A stretch of DNA of 64,000 bases from a virus. The translations under genes were made by a program, and so were the position numbers. The notes under the pieces are model-generated. The model was not told the origin of the DNA. It made no database searches and worked only from the letters and a program-made list of their open reading frames with translations. Position 1 is the first letter of the stretch; every line of letters starts with the position of its first letter. Location of the stretch: positions 1-64,000 of the IMG/VR virus record IMGVR_UViG_3300031221_000001. One strand, given 5' to 3'. Of this stretch, positions 8,273 through 17,120 are shown in pieces.

Positions 8273-10339
8273 ATGATTAAAAAGTTTAAGTTAAAGCAGC
8301 AATTTATTGACAGCTATCGAACTGCGACACCTCCATTTGGATTCAATGGACTTGGAGAACTGACTTATATGAGAACGTATTCTAGGCTAATTTGTCCAGA
8401 AACAGAGACGTACGACTATACAGTAGATGACCAAGGCAAAAATGTCTCAGACGAATCTGGAAAAGAGATGATCAACGAGCAATGGTTTCAGACAATTAGA
8501 AGAGTAGTTGAAGGAACGTATAACATGCAAAAAAGACACATCACAGAAAACGGACTGGGATGGAGTGAGAAAAAAGCACATAAATCTGCTCAAGAAATGT
8601 ACGATAGAATGTTCACAATGAAATTTCTTCCACCTGGAAGAGGACTGTGGGCAATGGGAACTAATCTTACAGAAGAAAGAGGCCTGTACGCTGCGTTGAA
8701 TAACTGTGCGTTCGTTTCGACAGAAAATATAGGAGCATCTACTGAAGATGCCGTTAAGCCATTCGAATTCTTAATGGACATGAGCATGTTGGGTGTTGGT
8801 GTTGGATTTGACGTTAAGGGAGAAGGTAAAATCAAAATAAACGATCCAGTAAGAGAAGGTATTTTTGTAATTCCGGATACTAGAGAGGGATGGGTAGAGT
8901 CTTTATCAATTATACTAAAAGCATTCTTTACCAAAACCACAGCTTTACCACAAATGGACGTGAGTCTGTTGCGTAAAAAAGGAGCTCCGATAAAAACTTT
9001 TGGAGGAACAGCTTCAGGACCAGGGCCACTACAAATTCTACACGAGCAAGTAATTTCCTTATTTGAAAATAGAGAAGGAGGTGCGATTACACAAACAGAC
9101 ATCGTCGATATTATGAACATGATTGGATGTTGTGTTGTAGCTGGAAATGTTCGAAGAACTGCAGAGATAGTCTTTGGAGATCCTACAAGCGACGAATATT
9201 TATCACTAAAAGATTATCGTTGGAACAGCGAGAAGATGGGATGGGAAGGTAAGAACGTAAGAAGATCTGAATTTGGCTGGACATCAAATAATAGCGTATT
9301 TGCTGAAGTAGGAATGGATTACACTAGAGTTGGAGATCAAACAGCTTTGAACGGAGAGCCTGGATACGCTTGGCTACACAATATGCAAAAATACGGACGA
9401 TTAGTTGATCCTCCTAACTGGAAAGACAGGAAAGCTAAAGGAGGAAATCCTTGTTTAGAACAAACGTTAGAGTCATTTGAACTTTGTTGTTTGGTTGAAA
9501 CATTTCCGACACAATGTGATTCGTTAGAAGATTATTTAAGAACACTGAAGTTTGCGTACCTCTATGCAAAAACAGTAACGTTAGGAAAGACTCATTGGAA
9601 CGAGACCAATAGAGTAATGCTTAGAAATAGAAGAATTGGAACTTCACAAAGTGGAATCGTTCAGTTCATAGAGGCTAATGGAGTTGAGGATTACAGACAG
9701 TGGTGTGATGCTGGATACAAAACCATTCAATCACATGACACTGAATACAGCGATTGGCTATGTATTCCAAAATCAATCAAAACTACATCAGTCAAGCCTA
9801 GCGGAACTGTGTCATTACTTCCAGGAGTAACGCCAGGAATGCACTATCCTGAAGCAAATCATTACATTAGAAGGATTAGAATAAGCGAAGACAGTGCTTT
9901 AGTTCAAAAATGTACAGATGCAGGATATCATGTAGAAAAAGATGTAGTTAGTCAAGGAACTATGGTAGTTTCTGTGCCAATTAGTGTAGAAGGAGTTAGA
10001 ACAGTCAATGAAGTTTCAATGTGGGAACAGTTATCGTTGGCAGCATTAATTCAAGAGTGGTGGGCAGACAATCAAGTATCGTCTACAGTAACGTTTAAGA
10101 AAGAAGAGGCTTCACAGATTAAGCATGCATTGAACTACTTTCAATATAAGCTGAAAGGAGTTAGTTTCTTACCAAAACTAGACATGGGAGATACTACGTA
10201 CGCACAGATGCCATACGAAGAGATCTCCAAAGAGACTTTCGATCAAGAAATCTCTAAAATAGGAACATTAAACTTTTCTGGAGTATCAGAAGATTCGACA
10301 CCAGAAAAATATTGCGATTCAGACAATTGTGAAATTTAA
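8273..10339 (+). CDS. adenosylcobalamin-dependent class II ribonucleotide reductase
   Basis: The 688-aa sequence matches the monomeric class II (B12-dependent) ribonucleoside-triphosphate reductase of the Lactobacillus leichmannii type. Key residues are C145 in LNNCAF, the radical-site loop NPCLEQTLESFELCCLV with C394 and E396, and a C-terminal redox pair C681/C686 in YCDSDNCEI. FLPPGRGLWAMGT and MSMLGVGVGFD are family landmarks. It makes dNTPs without oxygen or a second subunit but needs coenzyme B12 from the host. It sits last in the replication operon and a strong terminator follows. Confidence 0.92.
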   Translation: MIKKFKLKQQFIDSYRTATPPFGFNGLGELTYMRTYSRLICPETETYDYTVDDQGKNVSDESGKEMINEQWFQTIRRVVEGTYNMQKRHITENGLGWSEKKAHKSAQEMYDRMFTMKFLPPGRGLWAMGTNLTEERGLYAALNNCAFVSTENIGASTEDAVKPFEFLMDMSMLGVGVGFDVKGEGKIKINDPVREGIFVIPDTREGWVESLSIILKAFFTKTTALPQMDVSLLRKKGAPIKTFGGTASGPGPLQILHEQVISLFENREGGAITQTDIVDIMNMIGCCVVAGNVRRTAEIVFGDPTSDEYLSLKDYRWNSEKMGWEGKNVRRSEFGWTSNNSVFAEVGMDYTRVGDQTALNGEPGYAWLHNMQKYGRLVDPPNWKDRKAKGGNPCLEQTLESFELCCLVETFPTQCDSLEDYLRTLKFAYLYAKTVTLGKTHWNETNRVMLRNRRIGTSQSGIVQFIEANGVEDYRQWCDAGYKTIQSHDTEYSDWLCIPKSIKTTSVKPSGTVSLLPGVTPGMHYPEANHYIRRIRISEDSALVQKCTDAGYHVEKDVVSQGTMVVSVPISVEGVRTVNEVSMWEQLSLAALIQEWWADNQVSSTVTFKKEEASQIKHALNYFQYKLKGVSFLPKLDMGDTTYAQMPYEEISKETFDQEISKIGTLNFSGVSEDSTPEKYCDSDNCEI

Positions 10340-10363
10340 GTGTGATTAGTTTGTTTGTTTTTT

Positions 10364-10389
10364 AAAAGCCACTCGAAAGTGGCTTTTTT
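10364..10389 (+). terminator. intrinsic terminator after the reductase
   Basis: AAAAGCCACT (10364-10373), loop CGAA, AGTGGCTTTT (10378-10387) and further Ts. A ten-base-pair perfect stem with a T-run ends the 5655-10339 operon. Confidence 0.9.
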
Positions 10390-10390
10390 A

Positions 10391-10424
10391 TTGGTGTCAA
10401 CCATACTGTTTTTCAGTATATTCA
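10391..10424 (+). promoter_or_regulatory. possible promoter before the metallophosphoesterase
   Basis: TTG at 10391-10393 and TATATTCA at 10417-10424 are 23 bases apart, a looser match to the Bacteroidota -33/-7 pattern. The AAAGATA arm is absent. The position directly after a terminator and 24 bases before the ATG supports it. Confidence 0.4.
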
Positions 10425-10447
10425 TGGTCACATACATAAAAACAAAT

Positions 10448-11968
10448 ATGGGATTGAAATATCAGAAAATCGCAAAAAAACTTTCGTCAAAAATTCAAAA
10501 AGTACATGACGAAAATCCAGGAATAAGTGATAGGAAACTAGCAGTCAAGATAGTAGAGAGGTTCAACCTTGAAGTCACACCAGACTATTTACGAGCAGTG
10601 ATCCGTACATGGAAGGCTTTGGTTCAACAAAATAAAACTGATGAACTAGAAGAGGAATCTAAATCACAGCCTGTAAAAGAAAAAACAGGACTGGAGCTCA
10701 GAGACAATTATGTGATCAATTGGAGTGACAAAACAATGGTCACTGATTTAGGAGTTTTCGGAAGCTATATATGTTCAATTGATCGTCACATGATGATTCA
10801 AAGAAAATATGTATACGATGATGGGAACGAGACAGCAGCGATAGTTGCAATGGAATTTGACTTTGCACATACGAAAGCTGTTTATGTATATGCACGGATT
10901 CACGGATTCTCTAAAGCATCTCCTCCACAAACAGACATCGAATTTGAATTAGGAAAATCTGTAAATGAATCTGTAGAGGAAAATATTCAAACAATCAAGC
11001 GCAATGTGTATAAAAAGACACAGAAGCGTAAATGGAAGGAGACAGTAGATGCTGCAGATAAGTGGTGGAATTTAGAAGACACAGTCATCGAAGCAATCAA
11101 AGCTCTATCATTTGAGCTTCAATCAGAAAACGTCGAGAGCTTACAATTTGTGATTCCAGATTCAGACTATAAATTTGCTGCATTTGTAGGAATAACAGAT
11201 GCGCACTATCTCAAACTGTGCTACAATCACTCAGGAGAGGTTATGTACAATAAAGAGATTGCTAAGAAACGAATTCAAGATCACGTACAGAGATTAGCTA
11301 CAGAGGCTTCGAGATATGGTAGGCCTGAAAGATTTTACGTTACTTGTGGAAATGACAATATTCATGTAGACGGAATGCATCATTCTACCACCAAATTAAC
11401 TCCTCAACATCAAGCTACAGATGGCCTTTGGAGACTAGAATTGAAGAACTATATCAAAATTCAAATTGATTTAATTAACTATTACAAACAGATAGCTCCA
11501 GTAACAGTTCTTCCAGTGAAAGGAAATCACGATTATGAAACTTCAATAGCTGTTCAAGCCTTCATGGAAGTCTATTTCGAAAAGGATCCTTTAGTAGAAG
11601 TGCAAATTTGTCATGACGCAAGAGTGTACATTCAATATCACAAAGTATGTATGATAGCAACTCATGGAGACGAGCTGGGTAGTGTCAAGAACTTAGAAAG
11701 TCAGGCACATAAATTAATTATGGGAGAGGCTAAGGATCAAGGAATTGATGTGATGGAGGTGGAATACTATATACTATTTCATGGACACGAGCATGTTGGA
11801 AGTTCAAGAGATCTCAATGGAAGAGTGCAAAGAATTGGATTATCGTCTTTGTCAGGAATAGACGATTGGTGGCACAAAGAAAAAGGATTTGTTGGAAGAC
11901 AGCCAGAAAGTCAATTGATAATTGTTGATAAAAATACGGGAAGAAAGGCGATATTGTACGTTCAATAA
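10448..11968 (+). CDS. calcineurin-like metallophosphoesterase with N-terminal helical domain
   Basis: The C-terminal 270 residues carry the five metallophosphoesterase motifs in order: GITDAHY, CGNDNIH, KGNHDYE, ATHGDE and FHGHEH. These ligands bind two metals and hydrolyse phosphodiesters or phosphomonoesters. The N-terminal 60 residues resemble a helix-turn-helix (DRKLAVKIVERFNLEVTPDYL), followed by an acidic linker. The ATG at 10448 was chosen because upstream in-frame sequence runs through the terminator. Phage relatives are often annotated as DNA-metabolism phosphoesterases; the substrate is unknown. Confidence 0.8.
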   Translation: MGLKYQKIAKKLSSKIQKVHDENPGISDRKLAVKIVERFNLEVTPDYLRAVIRTWKALVQQNKTDELEEESKSQPVKEKTGLELRDNYVINWSDKTMVTDLGVFGSYICSIDRHMMIQRKYVYDDGNETAAIVAMEFDFAHTKAVYVYARIHGFSKASPPQTDIEFELGKSVNESVEENIQTIKRNVYKKTQKRKWKETVDAADKWWNLEDTVIEAIKALSFELQSENVESLQFVIPDSDYKFAAFVGITDAHYLKLCYNHSGEVMYNKEIAKKRIQDHVQRLATEASRYGRPERFYVTCGNDNIHVDGMHHSTTKLTPQHQATDGLWRLELKNYIKIQIDLINYYKQIAPVTVLPVKGNHDYETSIAVQAFMEVYFEKDPLVEVQICHDARVYIQYHKVCMIATHGDELGSVKNLESQAHKLIMGEAKDQGIDVMEVEYYILFHGHEHVGSSRDLNGRVQRIGLSSLSGIDDWWHKEKGFVGRQPESQLIIVDKNTGRKAILYVQ

Positions 11969-11980
11969 AAATTAAAGATC

Positions 11981-12166
11981 ATGGAATTGAAAGACTTTTT
12001 AAAAACAACAGAAGCTTTAGTAGTACTGTTAGGACTGTTCTTGGCTGTAGTGTTAGGAAAGTTCTGGGCAATCGCAACAGCGATCGTTTATGTATTGATT
12101 AATGTACCTAAACTATGGGACAAGTTAAAGCAACTCTACAAAGACAAAGTCAAAAACCGACAGTAG
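11981..12166 (+). CDS. small membrane protein, 61 aa
   Basis: One long hydrophobic stretch (about residues 12-43, broken by a Gly/Lys) is followed by a basic tail, suggesting one or two inner-membrane helices. It follows the phosphoesterase by twelve bases and is one base from the next membrane gene. The function is unknown; a holin-like or host-membrane-modifying role is possible but unsupported. Confidence 0.55.
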   Translation: MELKDFLKTTEALVVLLGLFLAVVLGKFWAIATAIVYVLINVPKLWDKLKQLYKDKVKNRQ

Positions 12167-12167
12167 T

Positions 12168-12524
12168 ATGGAATTGACAATCACCTTAGTGATGCTTGCA
12201 GCAATATCGTTCATTCAAAACATGGCATTCACTTTCACAAGTAGAAGTAGAAATTCTGGAGATCCAAGCTATCACAGAAAGGCTGCGTGGGGAAGTAATG
12301 GAATTTGGCTATTGAATCAAATCTTTTTAGTCAAGATAGTTTGGGAGCCTGTAATGAATGGAGACTGGCTACAAGTAACTTTAGCAGCAATCGTATATAT
12401 CGCATTTACCACAGAAGGTAGTGTGTATATGATGAAATTGATGCTCGGACACATCACCAAAGGAGCTTTAGCTAAATTATTCAAAGAAAAAGGTAGTAGA
12501 AAAGTTGGTGCAGACAAGAAGTAA
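12168..12524 (+). CDS. phage membrane protein, 118 aa
   Basis: Three hydrophobic segments can be seen (about 3-22, 45-62 and 70-88), with a basic loop after the first and a strongly basic C-terminus ending KGSRKVGADKK. It shares its topology with the membrane protein at 22632-22931: a short first helix, an Arg-rich loop, and a DW motif before the last helix. No catalytic motif is visible. Its stop overlaps the next gene by one base. Confidence 0.55.
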   Translation: MELTITLVMLAAISFIQNMAFTFTSRSRNSGDPSYHRKAAWGSNGIWLLNQIFLVKIVWEPVMNGDWLQVTLAAIVYIAFTTEGSVYMMKLMLGHITKGALAKLFKEKGSRKVGADKK

Positions 12525-12742
12525 TGCCAAGGAAAGTCACATACATAACTGTTCGATATAGATTGACTGGAGAGATCTACTATCAGCCATGTGACATAGA
12601 CATTCCTTTAAATCTTGATCAAGACGATCAGACACTATCAGATCACTGTCACAATGTAATGGCAACTAGATTTAGAAATAAGCTAGTTGCTTTTTTCATT
12701 TACAGAAAACGATATTCAAAGCGTTGCAAGAAAGATGTGTAG
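12524..12742 (+). CDS. small basic hypothetical protein, 72 aa
   Basis: A beta-rich N-terminus (VTYITVRYRLTGEIYYQP) is followed by a basic C-terminal helix ending KRYSKRCKKDV. There is no known family. It is translationally coupled to the membrane protein before it. The 3' end of the gene overlaps the next promoter (12724-12754), so the coding sequence and control region share bases. Confidence 0.5.
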   Translation: MPRKVTYITVRYRLTGEIYYQPCDIDIPLNLDQDDQTLSDHCHNVMATRFRNKLVAFFIYRKRYSKRCKKDV

Positions 12743-12754
12743 GTAGTATCTTTA
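12724..12754 (+). promoter_or_regulatory. dyad-type phage promoter P3
   Basis: TTGC at 12724, AAAGATG at 12731-12737, nine bases, TATCTTTA at 12747-12754. It has exact family spacing and lies partly inside the preceding reading frame. Confidence 0.8.
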
Positions 12755-12772
12755 TTTTTAAATACTAAAAGA

Positions 12773-13072
12773 ATGGATAATAATTTACTACAGAAAGGAC
12801 AGCAGATTATTGATAGCTGTGAAACACAAGATCATTTCAACACGTCACTTAAATGGATTGAATTGGTTGGAAGAATAGACGTACACGTAGCAATCTTTTT
12901 ACTCAAATCAACAAGGCAAAGAATCAGAGCTCTTCGAAGAGAAGATTTTTCGAGATCAGAATACATGCTTACGATATCGTTGATGATAGAGATTCAGTTT
13001 CTAATCGACAGTCTCAAAAATCGACAATCTGTCGATCTTAAATGGAGCCAAGCTTTGTCATTACACAATTGA
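12773..13072 (+). CDS. hypothetical protein, 99 aa
   Basis: An all-helical, charged protein with an RQRIRALRREDF segment and no membrane helix. It is the first gene after promoter P3 and precedes thyX. No family was recognised, and it may be a small regulator or host-interaction protein by position only. Confidence 0.5.
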   Translation: MDNNLLQKGQQIIDSCETQDHFNTSLKWIELVGRIDVHVAIFLLKSTRQRIRALRREDFSRSEYMLTISLMIEIQFLIDSLKNRQSVDLKWSQALSLHN

Positions 13073-13097
13073 TTAATAAAACCCACAAAATATTCAA

Positions 13098-14036
13098 ATG
13101 ATAAATGCAGAAATCATTGCTGATAGCAAGAACACTATCACTGAAGAAAGAATCACAACATTTATAGTTAGATTTCCAAGAATAGTTCTTGCAGAACTGA
13201 ACACACACAGAAATTTCAGTAGAAATAGCGCAAGTAGTAGGGCGATACCTTTCGATAAAATGTTAGATCAAGTAATCGAAGATCCTTTTGTACCAATTAG
13301 ATTTCACAGAGATCATAAAGGAATGCAAGGCTCAGCATACTTGACAGGAGAAGAGCATCAACTAGCAACCAATCGGTGGTTGAGTTCTAGAGACAAAGTG
13401 GTAGAGCAAGCAACCCTACTCAATAAGAATCTTAACGTAACCAAACAGCTTTGCAATAGACTATTAGAACCATACATGTGGCATACAGCGATAATCACTG
13501 CAACTGAATGGGAAAATTTCTTTGCTCTCAGAGCTCATCCAGCAGCAGAAATTCACATAGCTAAATTAGCAGAGAAGATGTTGGAAGCGTACAATAGAAG
13601 TATTCCTAAAAATCTATGCCCTGGACAATGGCACATTCCGTTCGCAGAGAAGATGTATAGATGGCGGCTTTTAGACCTAGTAAAGGTTGATGCTGATGGA
13701 GACAAGATGTTTACTCCTGACATTGAACAATCTTTGAAAGTTAAGATTGCAACTGCAAGATGTGCTCGAGTTTCCTATTTGAATTTTGAAGGAAAAGACG
13801 ACTATGAAGCAGACATTAAACTACACGATTCGTTAGCTAAAATGGGACATTGGAGTCCATTTGAACACTGTGCTCGAACAATGAATAGTGACGAATACTA
13901 TCCATACGCTCACGTAGAAGGACTAAGAGATGCAGACCGAATAGAGGGATGGAGTGGAAACCTAAAAGGATTCGTACAATATAGAAAGATGTTCAAACAT
14001 GAATCAAAAAAAGATTCAAGAATTATTGTCAAATAG
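13098..14036 (+). CDS. thyX: FAD-dependent thymidylate synthase
   Basis: The ThyX signature RHRxxSxxxxSxR appears as THRNFSRNSASSR (residues 36-48). The first Arg is replaced by Thr, as is usual in phage members of this family. A second landmark is FALRAHPAAEIHIAKLAEKML, near residue 145. The enzyme methylates dUMP to dTMP using methylenetetrahydrofolate and FADH2. At 312 aa it is longer than bacterial ThyX (about 220-260). Transcription comes from P3 together with the 99-aa gene. Confidence 0.85.
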   Translation: MINAEIIADSKNTITEERITTFIVRFPRIVLAELNTHRNFSRNSASSRAIPFDKMLDQVIEDPFVPIRFHRDHKGMQGSAYLTGEEHQLATNRWLSSRDKVVEQATLLNKNLNVTKQLCNRLLEPYMWHTAIITATEWENFFALRAHPAAEIHIAKLAEKMLEAYNRSIPKNLCPGQWHIPFAEKMYRWRLLDLVKVDADGDKMFTPDIEQSLKVKIATARCARVSYLNFEGKDDYEADIKLHDSLAKMGHWSPFEHCARTMNSDEYYPYAHVEGLRDADRIEGWSGNLKGFVQYRKMFKHESKKDSRIIVK

Positions 14037-14124
14037 GCTGCTCACTAAAATCTGTAAACTGACAACGAGAGACATCTTAATTGGGTATCTTCACAAACCT
14101 CAATGAATAAACAGAGAAGGAACA

Positions 14125-15291
14125 ATGGCAGACAGATACACCGACATAGAGAAGCAAGTAGAACAGATAGTCGACAACCAAGACGATAAGTCAATTACGG
14201 TACCTGATACGGTCAAAGATCAGGTAGCTTATAAGAGGTACGTTAAGCTAAAAGATGCAAAGTCTTTACAGAGAGATAACCGCATGATTACTACTAGTGA
14301 CGTCAATCTAACGATAGATCCAATAGGGAACCTAAGTAGGACAGAAAAGCTAATAGTACACTTGCCAAGCGATGAGCAAGATACCATACTAAAAAGGTGC
14401 AAAGCAATAAAGGTGATCTATCTAAAAGTAGGTGCCTTAAAGCTCAAAGCGTATGGTATGAAGCGTCCCAGGTACCATCACACACTACAGATGGGACTTC
14501 TTGATGAACGCAAAAGCGAGTTGATAGAATACTATGGCAGGATGCTAACGACGAAGGAGGTGCATAAGATCATCACTGTCGAATGGGGTTATGAGGTGGC
14601 TATTGAAACGTTGAGAAAGTTCAAGAAAACATACATTGACAAGATTAAGGATCGACAGGAACACTTTCAAAGGGACTTTAATGACATTAGGTTAGGTCAC
14701 AAGAAGGGACGTTTGGAAGAGCTTGTGTGGATGTACAATAGTAGAAAGCAAAAGTATGAGGATACAGAAACCAAGACTGACTATCAGTTAATGCTTCAAA
14801 CGTTAAGAGCAATACGAGATGAGGTGGAAGACAAGTCCCTACGCATTGATCACAACATTAATGCAAAGCTTGAAATAACGGTTAACAATCACATTCAAAC
14901 CGAGATAATGAAGGGGTTAACGATAAACGACATAATCATTGCAAGGGTTGCTGCGAGAATGAATATTAATCCACGATTCCTCATAACAAGACTTCACAAT
15001 AGTGCGTATGCGAAACATAGCGGATTCATTCGTCCAGATAGTGACCTAGATAAACAAGACGTCACTTACCCTTCTTCAATAGTATACAATTGGGACAAGA
15101 TTGAAAAGCAACACAAGAAGTATGGCGATGTTGGCCTGGACGAGGCTGAATGGGAAGAGGTGACTGAGCCAGAAAAGCAAAGAGCAGGAGACTTAAAAGA
15201 TGTACTACTCGCTAAGATATTGGACAAAAAAAGTGATCTTTCGACAGCAAAACAAAGAATCGTTAAAAATAGCGATCCTAAGAAAGAATAG
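14125..15291 (+). CDS. hypothetical helical protein, 388 aa (possible small terminase or DNA-binding protein)
   Basis: A charged, mostly helical protein. Residues 130-165 (MLTTKEVHKIITVEWGYEV) look like a helix-turn-helix, followed by a long coiled segment (NSRKQKYEDTETKTDYQL) and LTINDIIIARVAARMNINP. That arrangement resembles phage DNA-binding and small terminase proteins, but I cannot confirm it. It is odd in two ways. Its codons (AGG, CGT, AAG, ACG) differ from neighbouring AGA/GGA-rich genes, and its ATG is preceded by a good Shine-Dalgarno-like AGAAGGA, which is rare here. A weak TATCTTCA box lies at 14086. Confidence 0.55.
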   Translation: MADRYTDIEKQVEQIVDNQDDKSITVPDTVKDQVAYKRYVKLKDAKSLQRDNRMITTSDVNLTIDPIGNLSRTEKLIVHLPSDEQDTILKRCKAIKVIYLKVGALKLKAYGMKRPRYHHTLQMGLLDERKSELIEYYGRMLTTKEVHKIITVEWGYEVAIETLRKFKKTYIDKIKDRQEHFQRDFNDIRLGHKKGRLEELVWMYNSRKQKYEDTETKTDYQLMLQTLRAIRDEVEDKSLRIDHNINAKLEITVNNHIQTEIMKGLTINDIIIARVAARMNINPRFLITRLHNSAYAKHSGFIRPDSDLDKQDVTYPSSIVYNWDKIEKQHKKYGDVGLDEAEWEEVTEPEKQRAGDLKDVLLAKILDKKSDLSTAKQRIVKNSDPKKE

Positions 15292-15335
15292 GCTACTCAA
15301 TAGATGGATTTTAGGCATTTTAGAAAAACATAATT

Positions 15336-15851
15336 ATGGAAGACGTCACAAAAGCAATACAAGAGAGAAGGGCCAAAATGAAAAGCAATCTAGCTTCACA
15401 ATTTGAGCCATCTCCTCACGAACAGTATTTACGAAAAAAGAAAGCTGAAGAAGCAAAGCCTAAACAAGACGATACAGTAATCAAAGCAATCGAACAAGTT
15501 TTGATGGGAGAAGATGATCTATTGGTCAAGGGACGAGCGCTTCCAGTAGGTACGATCAAAAAGAGAGGACCGAACAGTTTCATCAAGACAGCAAGTGGTT
15601 GGAAGTATCATGGTAGAGCTAATGAAAAGCAAAGTAGTTCGTCAAGTGAAGACAAGTCAATGACTAGAATTCAGATGGTAGAAAAATTGAACCATTTACA
15701 ACAAACTCGAGACGACTTCTACAATAGAGGATTCGACGACCAAGGAAAGAGGGTTCAGAAAGACATAGATAAGCTAGGAAAGAAAATGAAGGAGAGTGAA
15801 TCAACACTTAGAGAAGTTCTAGCAGATAAGGATGCAAAAAAGACTGATTGA
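15336..15851 (+). CDS. hypothetical protein with a KTxxGW module, 171 aa
   Basis: The protein has a charged N-terminal helix, a central motif LPVGTIKKRGPNSFIKTASG-W (about 65-88) and a C-terminal coiled coil. The KTxxGW(K/V) module recurs in phage virion-associated proteins, and a related stretch occurs at residues 45-60 of the protein at 38902-39867. The function of the module is not known to me. The gene follows the 388-aa gene after 44 bases. Confidence 0.55.
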   Translation: MEDVTKAIQERRAKMKSNLASQFEPSPHEQYLRKKKAEEAKPKQDDTVIKAIEQVLMGEDDLLVKGRALPVGTIKKRGPNSFIKTASGWKYHGRANEKQSSSSSEDKSMTRIQMVEKLNHLQQTRDDFYNRGFDDQGKRVQKDIDKLGKKMKESESTLREVLADKDAKKTD

Positions 15852-15933
15852 ATCTGTAGAAGAGCGTAACAGATATTAATAACGGCACAATTCAAGTATT
15901 TGCTGTGTCAGATCAATTCACAAATCTAAAACA

Positions 15934-16572
15934 ATGATCACAACAGACGAACAGGCGTGGGAAACGTGCTCTTTGAAAGACAAGTGGGTATTCAACAAGT
16001 TAGAAGTTGCAATGAGAACGGGATTGAAGTGCGGTTTGAGAGAAATTCCTGTATTTATGAAAGGACAGTACATTATTCGACCAGTATACAACCTAAACGG
16101 ACTGAGTCGAGGAACGAAAGACAGATACCTCACTCCAAAAACTACAGAATTCAACGTTCCGTTAGGACATTTTTGGAGTGAAAAGCTACAAGGAGAGCAC
16201 TTATCGGTAGATTATGTGTTCGGAACGCCTGTATTGACAGTGGTTGGAAAGAAGTTTAAGAACAGCCTATCACTATTCGATTCATGGACAAAGATATCTA
16301 GCGAGAAAGCGCCACAATTGCCAGACTTCTTGTACGATTTGACAACAAGACATTCAGTGATTAATGTCGAATTCATAAACAACATACCGATAGAAGTGCA
16401 TTTAAGGCCTAACCCAGACTTCACCAATCACAACTACAACAAATTGATTACAGTATTCAGTCCATTAGAAGCTGATCTAAGCAATCCTGATTTTATCGAA
16501 GATAAAGCGACTGTACATGGACAAGATGGCCAGAAATTCACTAGATACGGATTTATTGGAAGTGATGAGTAG
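15934..16572 (+). CDS. ATP-grasp-like phage protein
   Basis: Features of a phage family that I associate with the ATP-grasp fold: WVFNKLEVAMRTGLKCG at the start, YIIRPVYNLNGLSRG (about 50-64), PLGHFWSEKLQGEHLSVDY (about 78-96) and IEVHLRPNPDF near residue 150. The last resembles the metal/ATP-binding Asn region. The fold assignment is from memory of similar sequences in large phages and cyanophages, and no substrate is known. It would be an ATP-dependent ligase or kinase-like enzyme if the fold is right. Confidence 0.5.
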   Translation: MITTDEQAWETCSLKDKWVFNKLEVAMRTGLKCGLREIPVFMKGQYIIRPVYNLNGLSRGTKDRYLTPKTTEFNVPLGHFWSEKLQGEHLSVDYVFGTPVLTVVGKKFKNSLSLFDSWTKISSEKAPQLPDFLYDLTTRHSVINVEFINNIPIEVHLRPNPDFTNHNYNKLITVFSPLEADLSNPDFIEDKATVHGQDGQKFTRYGFIGSDE

Positions 16573-16603
16573 GTTATAGAGAGCAACCTAAACCTTTTCT
16601 GTG

Positions 16604-16611
16604 TATCTTTG
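16604..16611 (+). promoter_or_regulatory. -7 box TATCTTTG just before an ATG
   Basis: A canonical Bacteroidota -7 element TATCTTTG ends only four bases before the ATG at 16616, so transcripts from it would be leaderless or nearly so. The upstream AAAGATA arm and a clear TTG are missing. Confidence 0.55.
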
Positions 16612-16615
16612 CAGC

Positions 16616-17059
16616 ATGAATCTGATAACAAAGGACATAGAAAAGGCAATTGTTCAGTTCGAACATAGAGCTCCAATAAGATCTTTACGAACTAGTGCGA
16701 TATATCCAAACCACGAATGCGATGCTCTAGTAATTACCAATAGCAATTATGCAGTTGAGTATGAAATAAAGATTTCTAGAGGAGACTTCTTCGCAGACTT
16801 CAAGAAGAAGAAGCATAAATCGATGAGGCGGAATGATGGAGGCAAGATTAGTCGTTTCTACTACGTAATGCCAAAGGACATGGTCTCACTAGACGATATT
16901 CCTCAATATGCTGGACTAATTTACGTTGACAAATCACTGGAGTGCTCAATAATCAAACCAGCACCAAGACTTAGGTGCGAAAAGGTTAGTGATAAGGACA
17001 TAAACCGAGTGTACAGATCAATCATGTTTAGGTGGTTAAAGGATCAGTCAGAAAAATAA
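16616..17059 (+). CDS. MmcB-like PD-(D/E)XK nuclease-fold protein
   Basis: CDALVITNSNYAVEYEIKIS followed by RGDFFADFKKKKH shows the D...ExK core (EYEIK, about residues 50-54) of a PD-(D/E)XK fold, most like the MmcB family linked to DNA repair. The length of 147 aa fits. The ATG at 16616 is chosen because it directly follows the TATCTTTG box. It may be an endonuclease; that family is poorly characterised, so the activity is inferred. Confidence 0.7.
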   Translation: MNLITKDIEKAIVQFEHRAPIRSLRTSAIYPNHECDALVITNSNYAVEYEIKISRGDFFADFKKKKHKSMRRNDGGKISRFYYVMPKDMVSLDDIPQYAGLIYVDKSLECSIIKPAPRLRCEKVSDKDINRVYRSIMFRWLKDQSEK

Positions 17060-17071
17060 TTTCAGTAACGG

Positions 17072-17117
17072 TTGCTTTAAAGATATCTTTAGAGTATCTT
17101 TGTTATGTCATAAGACA
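17072..17117 (+). promoter_or_regulatory. dyad-type phage promoter P4 with start-site palindrome
   Basis: TTGC at 17072, AAAGATA at 17079-17085, nine bases, TATCTTTG at 17095-17102. Immediately downstream is the palindrome TGTCATAAGACA (17106-17117), also found at P6. The leader contains ATG-TCA-TAA, a two-codon minimal reading frame. Confidence 0.8.
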
Positions 17118-17120
17118 ATT

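Noticed and set aside
8590-9120. A 176-codon open frame on the minus strand
   Set aside because: It lies entirely inside the ribonucleotide reductase gene, whose catalytic motifs are complete in the + frame. It is a shadow of codon bias.
10355-10447. An upstream start for the metallophosphoesterase
   Set aside because: The added 31 residues would be translated through the intrinsic terminator at 10364-10389, and the start would not be ATG.
17106-17117. ATG-TCA-TAA as a real two-codon leader peptide
   Set aside because: The equivalent position in P6 has GTG-TCA-TAA as part of the conserved palindrome, so the short frame is more likely a by-product of the operator-like sequence.
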